A stretch of 64,000 nucleotides of DNA from Clitopilus passeckerianus (GCA_944990035.1 CALYLX010000062.1:62001-126000); one strand, 5' to 3'; shown: positions 14,640 through 26,187, numbered from the stretch's first letter. The notes: generated by a model not told the origin, from the sequence alone. Made by a program: numbers and translations.

Positions 14640-15138
14640 GATGATTTTGCAAGAAGAGGAGAGAGATATAACGAGGTGAAAGGCTTTGTTGTCCCAAACG
14701 AGGCTGGACTAGAAGATGTATCCCGAACGGTTGACCAGCAACCGGGGGCAAGGACGTAGGAGCACAGCTGAAGACCCTGCAAGCCACACGGGCTTGCTTT
14801 TATGCGGAGTCGTTAATTCATCCATAATGCTTGTGGGCGTGTAACAGATCCAAACACTTTAGCCTGCACTCACACGCTGCCCACAAAGCGCTCACATTCT
14901 GTCGATCAAAGGCGTTCACATTCCGCGGATCTCAGCTTCGGTTGAAGAGCCCGTCATTGTCTTCTGATTTCCAACAACAAGGAGTACCCAAAACAGGATC
15001 CACAGGTACTGATGTTCAAAGTCGTCGGGGACAAGCAGCTGAGAACTCCGCGACTTGTATTCACTTGCTCGATTCCACATAATCAAGGTTCTCGAAGAAT
15101 GATTTCTGCAGACGGATGACTACATGTCTGTATTCTAC
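14640..15138. promoter_or_regulatory. Upstream region of the secreted-protein gene
   Basis: About 500 bp lie between the start of the intact secreted-protein gene and the 3' end of its broken paralogue. The part around 14,728-14,800 (gttgaccagcaaccggg, followed by cacagctgaa) resembles the region at about 16,028-16,075 upstream of the pseudogene (gtcgaccggcaaccaggg, then cgcagctgaa). The promoter therefore appears to have been duplicated along with the gene. No other gene is seen. Confidence 0.5.
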
Positions 15139-15938
15139 CTATGACTTTGGCGCTACTGGTGTTGCATGCCACTCTGAGGTAGCTGGAAGGTGCTGAACGT
15201 GCGTAGGGAGTATGCGGAGTATCGCATCCTTTGTCGGGGGACGGTCATGTTGCGTATCACATTCATCAAGCGCAACATGAGAGATTCTCGCCATGAACAA
15301 ATCCTGCCATCCACATCTAATCTTTGCCTGATACTAGCACGTCTTTCCGACAGCGGGTCCACCTGGAAAAACAGGTACTGGGTCGTGATGCCATTTGCGG
15401 CCATAGATATCACATATGGATCTGCCTAGAGCGCCCTGTTTTTCGGTCACGATGAGTCCCAAGTGGTCAGGGTTGACCGTGTCCGAGTGGGTGGAACCTG
15501 ACTGTGAGGAGGTTCCTGGGCCCGACGGCGTTTAGCCACTTCAACGGCGAGGGCTGTGTCATTCATTTCTATTGTATGTTAGCTTCGAATGGTTTGGGAC
15601 GGTGTGGGATACGCTGGCCTGCTCATTCTCTGCCTTTGAGTGGGGGGGTAGTGCATTGTGTGGCTCTTGTAGAATAGAGTAGGTTGGCGTTGATTAGGGC
15701 CGCTGATGGCTCCCCGCCAACAACCTAGAGTACAATTGTAATGTGTAACATAGGGACTGCGTCCCTCAAGCACAATAAACTTGATTTACTACTAATGGTT
15801 TGGGAGGCAGCATTGATGATATACGTACTCCTATTGGAGGAGGCTTGGACGCAGGCGTCTTGCCACGGGCTACAAGTGGGGAAGCACTTGTTCCAACAAA
15901 AGGACTACCAATGTAGTGAGCGCTTGAGAGTAAACCAT
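15139..15938 (-). pseudogene. Broken tandem paralogue of the secreted-protein gene
   Basis: This is a degraded copy of the gene at 13881-14639. The ATG at 15936-15938 starts MVYSQALTTLVVLL, matching MRYSKAFTALVV. The frame must then shift by one base to continue as VGTSASPLVARGKTPASKPPP, matching the linker. Downstream, RSICDIYGRKWHHDPVPVFP matches RSVCDIYGVKLFPRPVAI. A TAG at 15334-15336 then replaces the codon before YQAKIRCGWQDLFMARIS, which matches YSAKLTCGRKDVFTTKIS. The frame is open again to TAG at 15139-15141. Two independent lesions make this a pseudogene. The stop corresponds to a Gln codon in the intact copy, consistent with a CAG to TAG change. Confidence 0.75.
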
Positions 15939-17384
15939 TTTGGCCGGAAGAGCAGAGATTGGTGACGAGACGTGGATGGCTCAAAAGAAACTATTATCGA
16001 GCGACGAGAATGTTACGTGCCCGGAATGGTCGACCGGCAACCAGGGATGAAGAGAGAGGGGCGCAGCTGAACAACATTCAGGCCTTGTTGCTTGGTCTTT
16101 ATAGGTAGCTGAGACTGATTTGTTTCACACCAGGATCGCGAAGTACCACAAGACGATGTGCCTACAAAAAGTCGGGAGGGCTGTGATTTGCACCCACACG
16201 AGGCTCACATTGTGTCAAAAGAGTATCAGACATTATAGCTCGGTAAACAGTCTCGTCTGGGCTTTCTGATGGGATGTTCTAAAGAGGTGCCCCGAAGAAA
16301 CTTGGACTGTTTCCGTCTTCTGAGTACGGAAGGAAACGAATGCTCAACAGATGTGAGTATCCGAACGTTTCTCGCTGGTGGCAAGCGCTCCCTTGTCCTG
16401 CGACAATCCCAGCTCAGTGATGAGTGCGTGCGCTCTATCTGTTGAGAATTTAGAGCGTAGTGATCTCCTTCACTTACCCTTTTGTATTGGTGGTCGTGCA
16501 CCGGACCGTATTGCGGCACCGCAAAGAGAGATGAATTGGGCGGAGAACATCATTTCAGCAGAGCGCCGAAGGGTCCTCTGCAGGGCGCGAGGGAACACCA
16601 ACATCTCCGGATTTTCTCAGGTGATTGGTGGGAACGAAAGGAAACGTCGGTAGATGAGAGATGAATTGCATCAGAAATAGATCCTGAAGGAGTACGTGAC
16701 TCACTTCGTTCCGGCAGATCTGCTGACAGGAAACTTCAATTCCAAGAAGATTACTGAGGGTTGGCTATTTAATGTGGAGCCGGTTCCGAGTGTGCACTTC
16801 CGAGATAAGTACTTGCTGACTGGATTGGCACAGTACTTCTCTGCTTTGCGGTGGAATAATCCTCCAAGTAGTAAGGGAAGACGTAAAATATGAAATAGAA
16901 AATTTTCAGGGAGAGAACACATGTTTCCATAGGGAGGCTAACAAACCTTGGAGCAAAAGCCTGGAGGTGGACCAGAAGCTATCTTCGGACCAGGGTCCTA
17001 GATACAGTTGTGCGCAAGGCGATCGGTAATCACGACAGACGCGAGCAAACGGGCAGACATGGAGAGTGTACAGAGGCTTGAAAAATGGCTTTCTTGCTCT
17101 GGTTGTGGGCAGAACATTCAAACGTCGAAGCTGCTTGCTGTCAAAACTTGCAGCAACAGTTTCCAACCGGATGATGGATGCAATGTGGACGCTGGCTGGG
17201 TGCAAATGATTGAAGCGATCGACTCTGATGGGAACAATAGAAGTTATTATGGAGTGTGACACGTGTGACAGCCTTCAAATCCCTTATCCTCTTTTCCTTC
17301 GTCCCCTGTCGTCGTTGTCGCCGTCTCTGTTCTTTAGCTTTGTACCCCCACATTCTTTTGTCCAGTCCACTCTTTTTATAAGTT
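15939..17384. other. Intergenic region without a supported gene
   Basis: About 1.4 kb. The left end (15,939-16,110) is the decayed promoter of the pseudogene, including a TATA-like tttatag near 16,099. Several ORFs of 60-118 codons occur on both strands (for example 16226-16519 and 16906-17262, minus), but none shows a recognisable motif, signal peptide or paralogue. The right end, from about 17,270, is pyrimidine-rich and is the likely promoter of the gene starting at 17,385. Confidence 0.4.
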
Positions 17385-18732
17385 ATGTCGCGCGCTCCTC
17401 TCGCTGGCAGACCACCGTTTGCCACGGATGAGCCAGATACTATCTACGAGACAGCACCAGCACCTCAACGCCGAATTCGACAACCAGCGCCCCCAAATCC
17501 CAACAACAGGTCTTCGGCCTACGATATGTGCGCATATTCTGTCAAATACTTGACTCTGGCATAAGACTAACATTTTGCTAGGTACAACAATTATCTAGGT
17601 CCGGAGGCTGCGGGGCAAGATGGTGGAAATCGAATTTCAGGAGTTGGTGGTATCGGTATGGGTCTACTCAACATGGACGATGATTCAGACGACGAGGACG
17701 AGATTCCTCCGCCAAAACCCGCCGCTGCCGCTGCACATTCCAAGCATGCAGCTCTGGCAGCAGCTACCGCTCGCAACAACACCCGCCCTCTCGCTTTACC
17801 CTCAAACAGCTCTAACAGCCCGCCACCACCACCAAAACCCATTGCTGCGCCTCAACCCGGATATGCTGCCCCAATAGCAGCGCTCAACATGCCAGCCTCA
17901 CCCTCACCGCCGCATCCCTCCCAGCACAACATGCCCTCCGGTTCAAGGCTGCCACCCGCACTGCAAATTGCTGTCCCTAAGCCTTCGCACCCTAACACAA
18001 GCCATGCCGGCCCAGGTCGTAACCCATTCGCCGATCCTTCTCCTTCACCTACCCATGTTCCCTCCAACCCTCATCCTCTTCAGCCACCTGTCACGCCTAT
18101 CACGCCTGCCTTTGCCCGGCCACGCAAGTCCCCTGGGGTGACATTCGGTACTTCGCCCACTCCGCGACCCACTATGCGCGGAAACAACGAAGACACTCTC
18201 CTCCCAGCCCGTGGTGAGAAGGGCGACGATTTCTGGCGTCGATTCAGTATGGTGGCGAAGATGCCCGAAGCAAATAAAGAGAGGTAAAAATAGCTTTCTA
18301 CATTCCGTAGGGCCGCCATATTAACGCCCTCTATCACCAGTTCCTGGTTGTCGAAAACTAAAAATGGATACTCTCACTTTTCTCGCTGGGTATGGGTGAC
18401 AGGGATCATCCTTCTCCTGGTAGGCGACCGAGAACTATTATTTCGTTTCAGTTACTGATTATTTTGGTGTCTAGCTTATTGGTGGTGCTGCCGGTCTCGG
18501 TTGGTACCTCACACACAACAACCCGGATCATCAACGCCCTGGCCAATTTGGTGAAGGTGGTGAACAGTCTGCGCCTGCGACAACCTCCGCGGCTCCTCAA
18601 ACAACTGTTGGCGGTGCAACTGTGCTCAAAGTTACCCCGACACGCACGATTGACAAGAGGGCTGCCGCCACGCCTATTCCCACCAGCGTCCTGCACTCCC
18701 ATAAGAGGAGGGAAAGGCGCTCAAGACTGTAA
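17385..18732 (+). CDS. Proline-rich single-pass membrane protein, unknown function
   Basis: The product family is not recognised beyond being a typical conserved basidiomycete hypothetical. The start MSRAPLAGRPPF is followed by an intron after SSAYDM. A short acidic patch (MDDDSDDEDEI) comes next, then about 150 residues rich in Pro, Ala and Ser. The stretch DDFWRRFSMVAKMPEANKER leads into an intron, and then SSWLSKTKNGYSHFSRWVWV runs into a hydrophobic membrane segment (VTGIILLL, LIGGAAGLGWYL) split by another intron. A Ser/Thr-rich tail with basic clusters (HSHKRRERRSRL) ends at TAA 18730-18732. A long cytosolic disordered N-terminus with a short luminal or external C-terminus is one plausible topology. 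Confidence 0.7.
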
Positions 18733-19506
18733 TTCAGGTCTTGAGTACCTCGGCTTGTTATCTTTTCGGTCTCTCTCGATATGCGTCGGTTTATCGTCGG
18801 GTTTCATACAACCCGCCGCTCCTTTTAAAGGATCCCATACGGATGGTTATTTTATCATTTCATTATTGCAGATGCCATTTTAACGACTTCCCATCTCCTC
18901 TGCCGCTTTGGTTATCACACACAATCATTTGAACCTTGGATTCCGGATTTTTTCATCCTTGCTCCCCATTTTTTTTCCTTCATACGTTACTCGTTCGTTT
19001 CTTTACTTACGTTCACGTGTAGCTTTAGATACCCGCATATTCTGAACACTGATTCAAATACAATAAGATATATCAAGTAATTGTAAGATGCTGGCGTCCA
19101 ACAGAATTCGAATGGATTGGGTGAGCAAGAAGTTGTGTTAACGATGCAACAGTGATGTCACGTGTATGTTTATTGATTGAATGCGCAAGAGAAAGTACTG
19201 ATTACAATGCAGAGGGTATATCTACATGGATAAGGGTATCGTAAGGGCCAGGAAAGCTTGCAGCAGAGAACACGACAGCGAGAATTTTTGAGAAGCGAGA
19301 TGATAGAGGGCGGAGAACAGACTTGATCGTAATCCATATCGAAGGAGGGATAACTCGCAAGCATGGAGAATGGCGACAATTTCATGAACCCTTTGACCGC
19401 AAGCCGTACGATTTGAATAGAATTTAAAAGGTTGGTATTCAGTTCCAGAAATCCAAAGCCCTTGGCCTGCCCGATCTCGCAATCGTCGTTCTGGAGGTTG
19501 CGTCCG
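18733..19506. other. Convergent intergenic region
   Basis: About 770 bp lie between the 3' ends of two convergent genes. The left 350 bp is pyrimidine-rich (runs such as ccccattttttttcc near 18,964) and is probably 3' untranslated sequence. ORFs at 19170-19482 on the minus strand have no recognisable content. Nothing else is seen. Confidence 0.4.
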
Positions 19507-20414
19507 TCAAATCACTTGAAGGCTCCGATGGATTCGTAGTCTTGGGTTGCTTGTCAGGCGGGCGTCCCCCAGAAGTAGGCGTCGATACTTGTTCGGACTG
19601 GTTTGTTGGTTCCCTTTTTCGCTTGCCCTTGAATATTGTGTTGGAGACGTCGGCGAGAAATCCCATGACGCCTTTGGAGCGACGGGGAGAATCCTGGGCG
19701 GATGTTTTGGGCTCACCGAAGTACGAGCACTGCTTGATTGAGGCGGTAGTGACGGCACGGCAATCCGTACGTCGGTAAACCCGAGACCTTGTCCGGACGG
19801 AGGAAGATGGTTCGAAGACGATGGAGTCATGCCTTGATGACCAGTAGGAGTCCAAGGAGTACCCAAGAGGTGGCCTTGTTCGTTTTCTGAATCACTGGGA
19901 GTTGTGAAGACACTCTGGTTGAGTGCGTTAGATCCACTAGGTTCCAGAGAAAGGGCGTGTGGTCGTAGAAGACGGCGGATCTTTGTTCCCACCTGCATCC
20001 AACGAGGGCTTGTAGATCTTGTCCGAAACCTTGAAAATAGACTGAGCGCTGGCGATGACGTGACGGGGACCTTCGGGTCGTTCCCGAGCTTGTCTGCGAC
20101 CACTGGCGACAGGTTAGTAGCAAGATGCGCAGGCATCGACGGTATTTGCCGTCTCTGCCATCCTTTGTAGCTGGGAAAGAGAATATCAAACGCCAAGCGT
20201 TGAGATAACCGAGGTAATGGTCCGTGTACCTTCCCTCGATCTCTGGAAAAAGGTAAATGAGTGGCATATACTCACGGATCCCCCAGACTACAAGCTTGAA
20301 GATGGCGTGGATGTTTATCTCGTGAGAGACGCAGACGGCAACTTTGAATGCTACCGCTCTTGTTCGCTCATCGGCAGTGGTATCCGTCTTGGGAAACCCA
20401 AGTCCCCGAGCCAT
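19507..20414 (-). CDS. Hypothetical protein, Ser/Pro-rich
   Basis: No family is recognised. The ATG at 20412-20414 gives MARGLGFPKTDTTADERTRA. Short introns can be placed at gtctgc...ttcaag, gtgagt...ttccag and gtacac...tcccag. These keep the frame and lead into the long exon SYKGWQRRQIPSMPAHLATN that runs open to TGA at 19507-19509. That exon is low in hydrophobic residues and rich in Ser, Thr and Pro (for example PSLPPQSSSARTSVSPKHPP), suggesting disorder. The gene model is tentative. Support comes from the coherent intron set and the long open final exon. Confidence 0.45.
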
Positions 20415-20630
20415 GATTGCACACGCTTGGTCCGATTGTAGTGTAACGATTATATGCTGTGATTTATTAGGCCTAACCTCATTGGTAAGAGCAAATACTC
20501 ACATCATATGTGGCCTCGTCGACTGTATGCCAGTCGGTTACGCTGCTTAACATGCTGTATATCAAAATAGCCAGTACATCATGCCCAGTTTCCTCGCAAA
20601 CGTCGTATTCCCACTGCCCAAAAAAAGAAA

Positions 20631-21413
20631 TCACAGCTCTTCAAGGGGAGGGTGCGCCGGGCGGTTGGAAGGATCATTGAAGCGCCCAAACATGTCAGTG
20701 AAAACATCACGGATTGACTGAGATGCAGGCTCGTCGCGGGGTGCCCAAAAGCTGATGGGAACAACGTCCTCTGGAACGGTTTGAGAAGAGTGTTTTATGA
20801 GTGTGTCGGCCATGCTGGTCCCGCTCAAGGACTCGTCTGGGTAGCTGAAGTCCAAGGGACTATATGCGCGATGAACAAACATCCCGAGGCATGTAAATTG
20901 TGAATTTCTCACATGCGTTCCAGAAGCTCTCGAGACGGGTCGAAAAGATCATAAAAAAACCCAGTGATAACTGTGTTCATCATCGCGTCTCATCGCCACA
21001 AGGTCCTTGAAAGCAAGAAAAAAATCGTCAAGGGAAACAGTGCCTTCAATGCCCAGGCTTTGGATCGTATTCTGAATTGCATCGGCGCTAGTGAGGATCC
21101 TGAGTGCATGCTGAGAGTTAAAATAAATAAAAAAAAAACGCGTGAACACTATAGAACTGTGAGATAATCCATACCAAGGTCTACGTACCTCTTGCCAAAC
21201 CTTGGCCCTGCCGGAAGACCACATTGCAATATACCGGCGGGCACAGAGCCTATACTCTATTTGTTCAAGCTCTGAGTATTTCTGATACTGAAATCCTCTG
21301 TGATCGGCCCATGCTTGTAAGATCTTTACTAGAAAATCGGCGAGAACGAGAAGGTAGGATGTTTCTGGGGGGGTTGTTGGAACTGGAGACGAGAAAGGAC
21401 ATCCAGTATCCAT
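20631..21413 (-). CDS. Hypothetical protein with a frame break at a homopolymer
   Basis: No family is recognised. The ATG at 21411-21413 starts MDTGCPFSSPVPTTPPETSY, followed by a helical stretch (LLVLADFLVKILQAWADH). An intron (gtacgt...ctcag) joins GRAKVWQE to HALRILTSADAIQ in frame. The exon then runs DLVAMRRDDEHSYHWVF and hits TGA. On the plus strand this is a run of seven A at 20953-20959. With six bases the frame would continue into YDLFDPSRELLER, cross a short intron, and end with DFSYPDESLSG through HPPLEEL at TGA 20631-20633. It is either a sequencing error or a real one-base frameshift. Confidence 0.5.
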
Positions 21414-22713
21414 GATTAACTGGCAGTACGGCCGGGGGTAGGGAAGGGATTCCGGGAGATCTAAGGGGCATAAGCAGAGGGCAAGGCAAAAGAAAGGCAG
21501 CAGGTCGTAACTTAGAAGACTTAGATTAAATAGAAGCTGGGCGGAGTTCGAAACTCAGTGCACTGCAGGCGAGCTCTTAGGGCGAGCAAATGATTGATCA
21601 CTTGCAAAGTTGCATTCGATTCTTCATGACTGTAATATACCACTAATCATTTGCCTAGGTTAGTCAAATCAATCTTGAACACATGGTTTCCGATACTTCT
21701 TCTTCGTATCGGCGCCCACCAAAATTTCCGCTGATTCACAGTATCTCATGTTGCGGCTGGCGCAGTATCAAACTTTTGATTGCAAACCAATCACGAGCTA
21801 GACGACATGACAAAAGTCGGTAGCGCATTGTTCCCCAGTCCTCCTGTATCATCAGCCGCTTAAAGTATGGTGAAATGCGCTAGAAGCATGACGCGCTTCG
21901 TAAACGCCTGGCCAGAGCAAAAAGACTGGGTGAACCCAGTGTCAGTGCCGGGACATTACTCTGGGTCCGGTGGCTTCCACTCTACCCTTCATGAAGAAAG
22001 ACCAGAAAACTAGAAATTCGTTGGGTGAGTACCACGGCAGACCTCTTTGTAAAGAGCAATGTCATAATGTGTCAAGGCAAATGTTCTACGCATTGAGGCA
22101 AACCGGCAACTTGATGTACTTTTTCAAGATTCGTTGGCCAGTCCAGCAAGATTGACTGTGGGACTCGGCAATCCCAGCCAACGCGGCGAGCTGTTTACCG
22201 ATGTTTGCTTCCCCTGGGGCGAAAAGCAAAAGTGTCCTCTTCCAGCAACTTCTTTCCTCGTCACATTTGTAGATAAAAATTAGCGGGATGTATGTAAAAA
22301 GAGTGTAGCTATCGATTAAACCTGACGGATTTTTGAGATTCTCGTTATTTAGAGGAGCAATGAGGGCTATCTTCGGAAGAAATCCATATTTCAAAATTCC
22401 GTCAGGTTTAAAGGCTAGATATTACATTTCTAAACGACTTTACTCGAGAGCCCGAAGAAATCTAATAGAAACTCGATGCTCTACTGCAATGACAATGTAT
22501 ACGCCCTTCAGGAGCTCCGAAGCGCGCAGAGAAGCTCCAGTGATGGCAATATTGACCCCTAGACACGCCCATTAGCTGGCATCCTCGACCGATTTACGCG
22601 AAATCAGACACGTTACTCACCCCAATCTTCACGGTAAGCCTCTGCAGTCTCAAAGGTACCTGCATCCGGGTCTAAAAGCACTATTATCAGGTCAAAAAAG
22701 GCGCTAAAGGCCT
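21414..22713. other. Intergenic region with an inverted repeat
   Basis: About 1.3 kb without a supported gene lie between the hypothetical gene on the left and the transposase-like ORF on the right. The only structure seen is the imperfect inverted repeat at 22316-22411. Small ORFs such as 21970-22155 and 22333-22575 show nothing recognisable. Part of the right side is likely non-coding sequence of the mobile element, but no terminal repeat could be paired with the far side of the ORF. Confidence 0.4.
22316..22411. repeat. Inverted repeat (ttaaacctgacgga arms)
   Basis: The left arm at 22316-22333 (ttaaacctgacggatttt) and the right arm at 22393-22411 (aaaattccgtcaggtttaa) are reverse complements over 14 exact bases, plus a few more with one offset. 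They enclose about 60 bp. It could be a hairpin-forming end or a small deletion derivative of a DNA transposon. No target duplication was identified. Confidence 0.55.
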
Positions 22714-25662
22714 ATGAGAGACCCAAAAAGCTTTGGTTCCCGAGCTAAAAAACCATCGGCAGCACGAAATGCCCAACTCAAAGCCCTGGATGAAGGCCGA
22801 GCCAAGAGATGGCAGTCCTCCAATAAGGAGAACTCCATTCCCACCACTGTGGCTGCAGATGCAAGCCCTGTCATCAAAGATCCGGGAAAAGATTCACTCA
22901 CTCTGAAGGCCGCCAAGGCAGAGGAGCGGGCTCGGGTCTTGCAGGACAAGCTGAACACCTGCACAAAACATGCGGACAACATTCGGCGGACCTCTCAGCG
23001 AAGGAAAAAGGTTATAGAAGGGCTAAAGGAGGAGAATAAGCAGCTCAAAGTGGAGAAGAAGGAGGATGAAAAGCGGCACCTTCGGGAAATTGCACAGCTC
23101 AGGAGAGAGCGGGAAGATGCTCAACGCAGGCTGGAAAGCCTCTGTGCAGAGGTCTCCACCTTGAAGAACACCAAGAAAGCAAGCCGCACCACTACAAAAG
23201 CATTAAATGCTCGAGTGAAGCGGCTCAAGCTAGCTCTCGAGCAATACAAGCAGTCTCGGAAGGGTTTCTGTGACCGGCTTCGACAGAAGGGAAAATATAC
23301 TCGAGAGGCCCGCAACCTTGCACGTACACTTGTCCATGCAGGATGTGCACCGGAGAAAGTTGGGAAGGTTATCGCGAGAGTTGGCCGTACCTTTGGCATC
23401 GACATCCCACCATCAAAGCTGATGAGCGCCCGAACGGTCAATCGATGCGGAACCGAGGCTCTCGTTGCTGCAGATATGCAGATAGGATATGAATTGGCCG
23501 TAACGAAGACCTGTACACTCAGTCAGGATAGCACATCAAACCGTAACATCAATTTCGAAGCGCACCATATTGCCATGCCCGTTCCCAATTACTCCAAAGG
23601 CGAAACCGTCCCGAATGAAGCCAATCCACCCACGCCAAAAATACGCCTTGTTCGAGTGGCATCTACTGTTGATCACAGTAGTGAAAACTCGGTAAAGGCT
23701 TGGCTAGCACAGCTTAGTGCCATCAGCACCACCTACAACGAATCCCCACTCGCCAAACGTACCATGAAACAATTCACACTTCGTGAATTTGCACTCAAGT
23801 TGAAAGGGATGTGTGGTGATCATGCCAGTGGGGAGAAGAGCGCTGCGAAAATGATGGAAACGTGGAAGCATGAGGAGACTATAAAGCATTTGGGCGAGAG
23901 TGGCTTACTCGAAAAGGATCTCATCGATCTCCTTGGATACCTCAATCAGAAGAAAGGGGAGAAGATCGCGTCGGTGGGAGGAATTGATCTATGGGAAGAG
24001 ATGTCAGATGAGGAGAGGGGTAAACATGAGGCAGACCTGAGAGAGGAGATCCTCCTCGAAGTCGGGATGGATGCTTATGAGATGTTGGATGACAGGGAGA
24101 GGGAAGAACTGGACTCCTTCATTTGGGCCGGATGCTGCATGCACAAATTTCAGAACAGCTTCAAGGGAGGAAATACCGTGATGATGGCATTTTGGGAATG
24201 TGAAGACATACCTGGGCCCATCCTCCTTGCAAACAAATCAAATGCGGAGGCGATCCGAAACATCATGGATCCGACCCAAAAAGGAAAGCCAATGAACGAC
24301 ACCGAGAAATTGGCACTCGCAAACACAACAAGAGGAGGGGTAAAGGCTATGGCTATTGCTGGAACAATAGTCAATAACAAGGACAACAAAAAGGGGCATG
24401 GAGACTCATACCAATACCATCGAGACCACGCTGTTGATGGACCAACCTCTCGATTCCCCGATACTAGCGCCATCCGAATCAATAGTCACGCCGACGCTGC
24501 AGGAGAAGTACTTTCTCACCTTTCCTGGTACCGTACCTACATAGACGATGTTCGCGATTGAAAGAAGAAACCGGGGTTAACAAATATCGAACGAAATCTT
24601 AAGAACGCGCTAAACAATGACCCAACACTCACCGAGCTCGCAACCATGGTTTTTTATACAGAATGTATCACCTACCCGTATATTCGCGCTATTCGAGGCC
24701 CCGGGACTGAGAAGCTGAATGTCCTGGATCTTGGGCCACTGCACGGGAGGGTCAGAGAGCATTGCCAAGCGATCATTGATAAACCCAGCTTGATCATCGG
24801 TCCAGGTGTTGCCGTTGAAACAGCTGTCCTTGACGGCAAAAGCTGGAAGAATCCCCTTGCTATCAGTACAATCAACCAACTCAGGAGTGGTGGAGGTCTT
24901 CAACATCTAGAAAAGACCGTGGTCGCATTTTTCGAAGGGGCTCTGGAGACCTGGGTTCGGTTTTCGGCCGAGTTTGCACCGGGGGGCCTAATTGATAAAG
25001 CTAGTGCAGAGGAGCGTCGGAAAGCATGGATGCCGTCAACGAACGATACAAACGAAGGAGCATTGGGGGGTTACCGCATTTATATGCGCAACAAGCCCTC
25101 GACGACACTGCATCAATATAACGGTTTTGCTGTTTGGGAACGGAACGGGGTAGAAACGTTCATGAACACGATGCTCAATGGGGACGACGATGCATATATC
25201 ATGAAGAAGGCACGTGAGATTGATGAAAGCAGGTTGGAGAAGCAGAGGAAGGAGGAGATTCGACAACATGAGGTGAAGGTGGTGGAGAATCGGCGAGCAG
25301 CGGATGCGGCGAAAAAGCGAAAGAATGATGAGATGATGGATGGCCTTACCAATCTCGTCCTTCTAACGTCGCATACCCTCCCGGATTTCAAGAAGATTAC
25401 GGTGAAGGAAATAGATCTCCAGCTTGACGTGTTCGCAAAAGTACACGGCGACAAGGAGATTCCGCTCAAGTCACATCGGGGCCGAAAAGAGGACAAATGG
25501 AACTTACTTCAGGCTGCAATAAGCCGATTCAAGAAGGATAAAGTACCGATAGCGGCGGATAACGCTACAGAGGCGACGGAAGACGTTGTAAGGACATGGG
25601 AGGACGAGGAGGCCGAGCTCGAAGAGGAGATGGAGCCTGATCAAACGCAGACTGATGAATAG
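22714..25662 (+). pseudogene. Transposase-like multi-copy ORF interrupted by one stop codon
   Basis: One intron-free reading frame of about 980 codons is interrupted only by TGA at 24559-24561. The frame before (615 aa) and after (from 24562; first Met at 24646) is identical. The N-terminal 170 residues are Lys/Arg/Glu-rich and form a long coiled coil. The middle contains LSQDSTSNRNINFEAHHIAM and later WAGCCMHKFQNSFKGG. After the stop come LDLGPLHGRVREHC, TWVRFSAEFAPGGLIDKASA and STNDTNEGALGGYR, then a second charged coiled coil and an acidic tail. I recognise this as a family present in many copies in Agaricomycete genomes and usually left as hypothetical. The D, CxxH...N and NEG motifs suggest an RNase H-fold transposase, which is inference. 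CGA to TGA is the simplest origin of the stop. Confidence 0.6.
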
Positions 25663-26187
25663 ATCACTGATTATATTGCATAATTATACTTTACATTCCT
25701 ATAATTACCACTAAATCTACAAAATAACGTCACAGAAGTATATGCAACTGTTTTTATTGTGTTTCCGGCCTTCAGCGACTCGAAAACCTCTCAAGACTCT
25801 GCCAGGACGATGTCCGGACACCTTTTTGGTGGCGATACGCTTAGTCAGCGTCACACTGGCGCGGCTGGTTTTGCCGAGTCCCATTGACTGTGTTCTGAGA
25901 AAGATATTCAGGCAGAGCAGCACGAAGATTGTAAGCCAGGCGTTCTCAATAAAGATCCTGAGACGTCTTCCTCGTATTTTCTAGATCTTATTTTCCGATG
26001 TCGGGAAAAGGTCCTTTCACCATCAAGTTGCCTGAGAAGACCCTCTTGATTCCTGAAAGTGTCAACCGTTGAACAGCGCGACGCGTAAGACACGTGATCG
26101 AAATAAATTGAAATTCCGCTCAATAGTGCTCGCGCAAGGAGTCGCGTCTCTTTGTCTTGACCTTCGAATTGTTCAACATCTGCCAAG
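25663..26187. other. Region between the transposase-like ORF and SMC6
   Basis: About 525 bp. It is AT-rich just after the ORF, then contains open frames on both strands (for example 25717-25923 and 25908-26195, minus) without recognisable products. The right part must include the SMC6 promoter. No terminal inverted repeat matching the left side was found. Confidence 0.4.

Noticed and set aside
16226..17262. Minus-strand ORFs of 97 and 118 codons as a third secreted-protein paralogue
   Set aside because: No signal peptide, CDIYG block or YxAK block is present. Only the promoter-like region near 16,030-16,100 is similar, and it belongs to the pseudogene on its left.
24559..24561. TGA read as selenocysteine
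   Set aside because: Fungi of this group lack the selenocysteine system, and no SECIS-like structure was seen. A nonsense mutation is simpler.
25717..25923. 68-codon minus-strand ORF (basic, KRIATKK)
   Set aside because: It is short, has no family and no start context, and lies in the gap after the transposase-like ORF. It was not strong enough to call.
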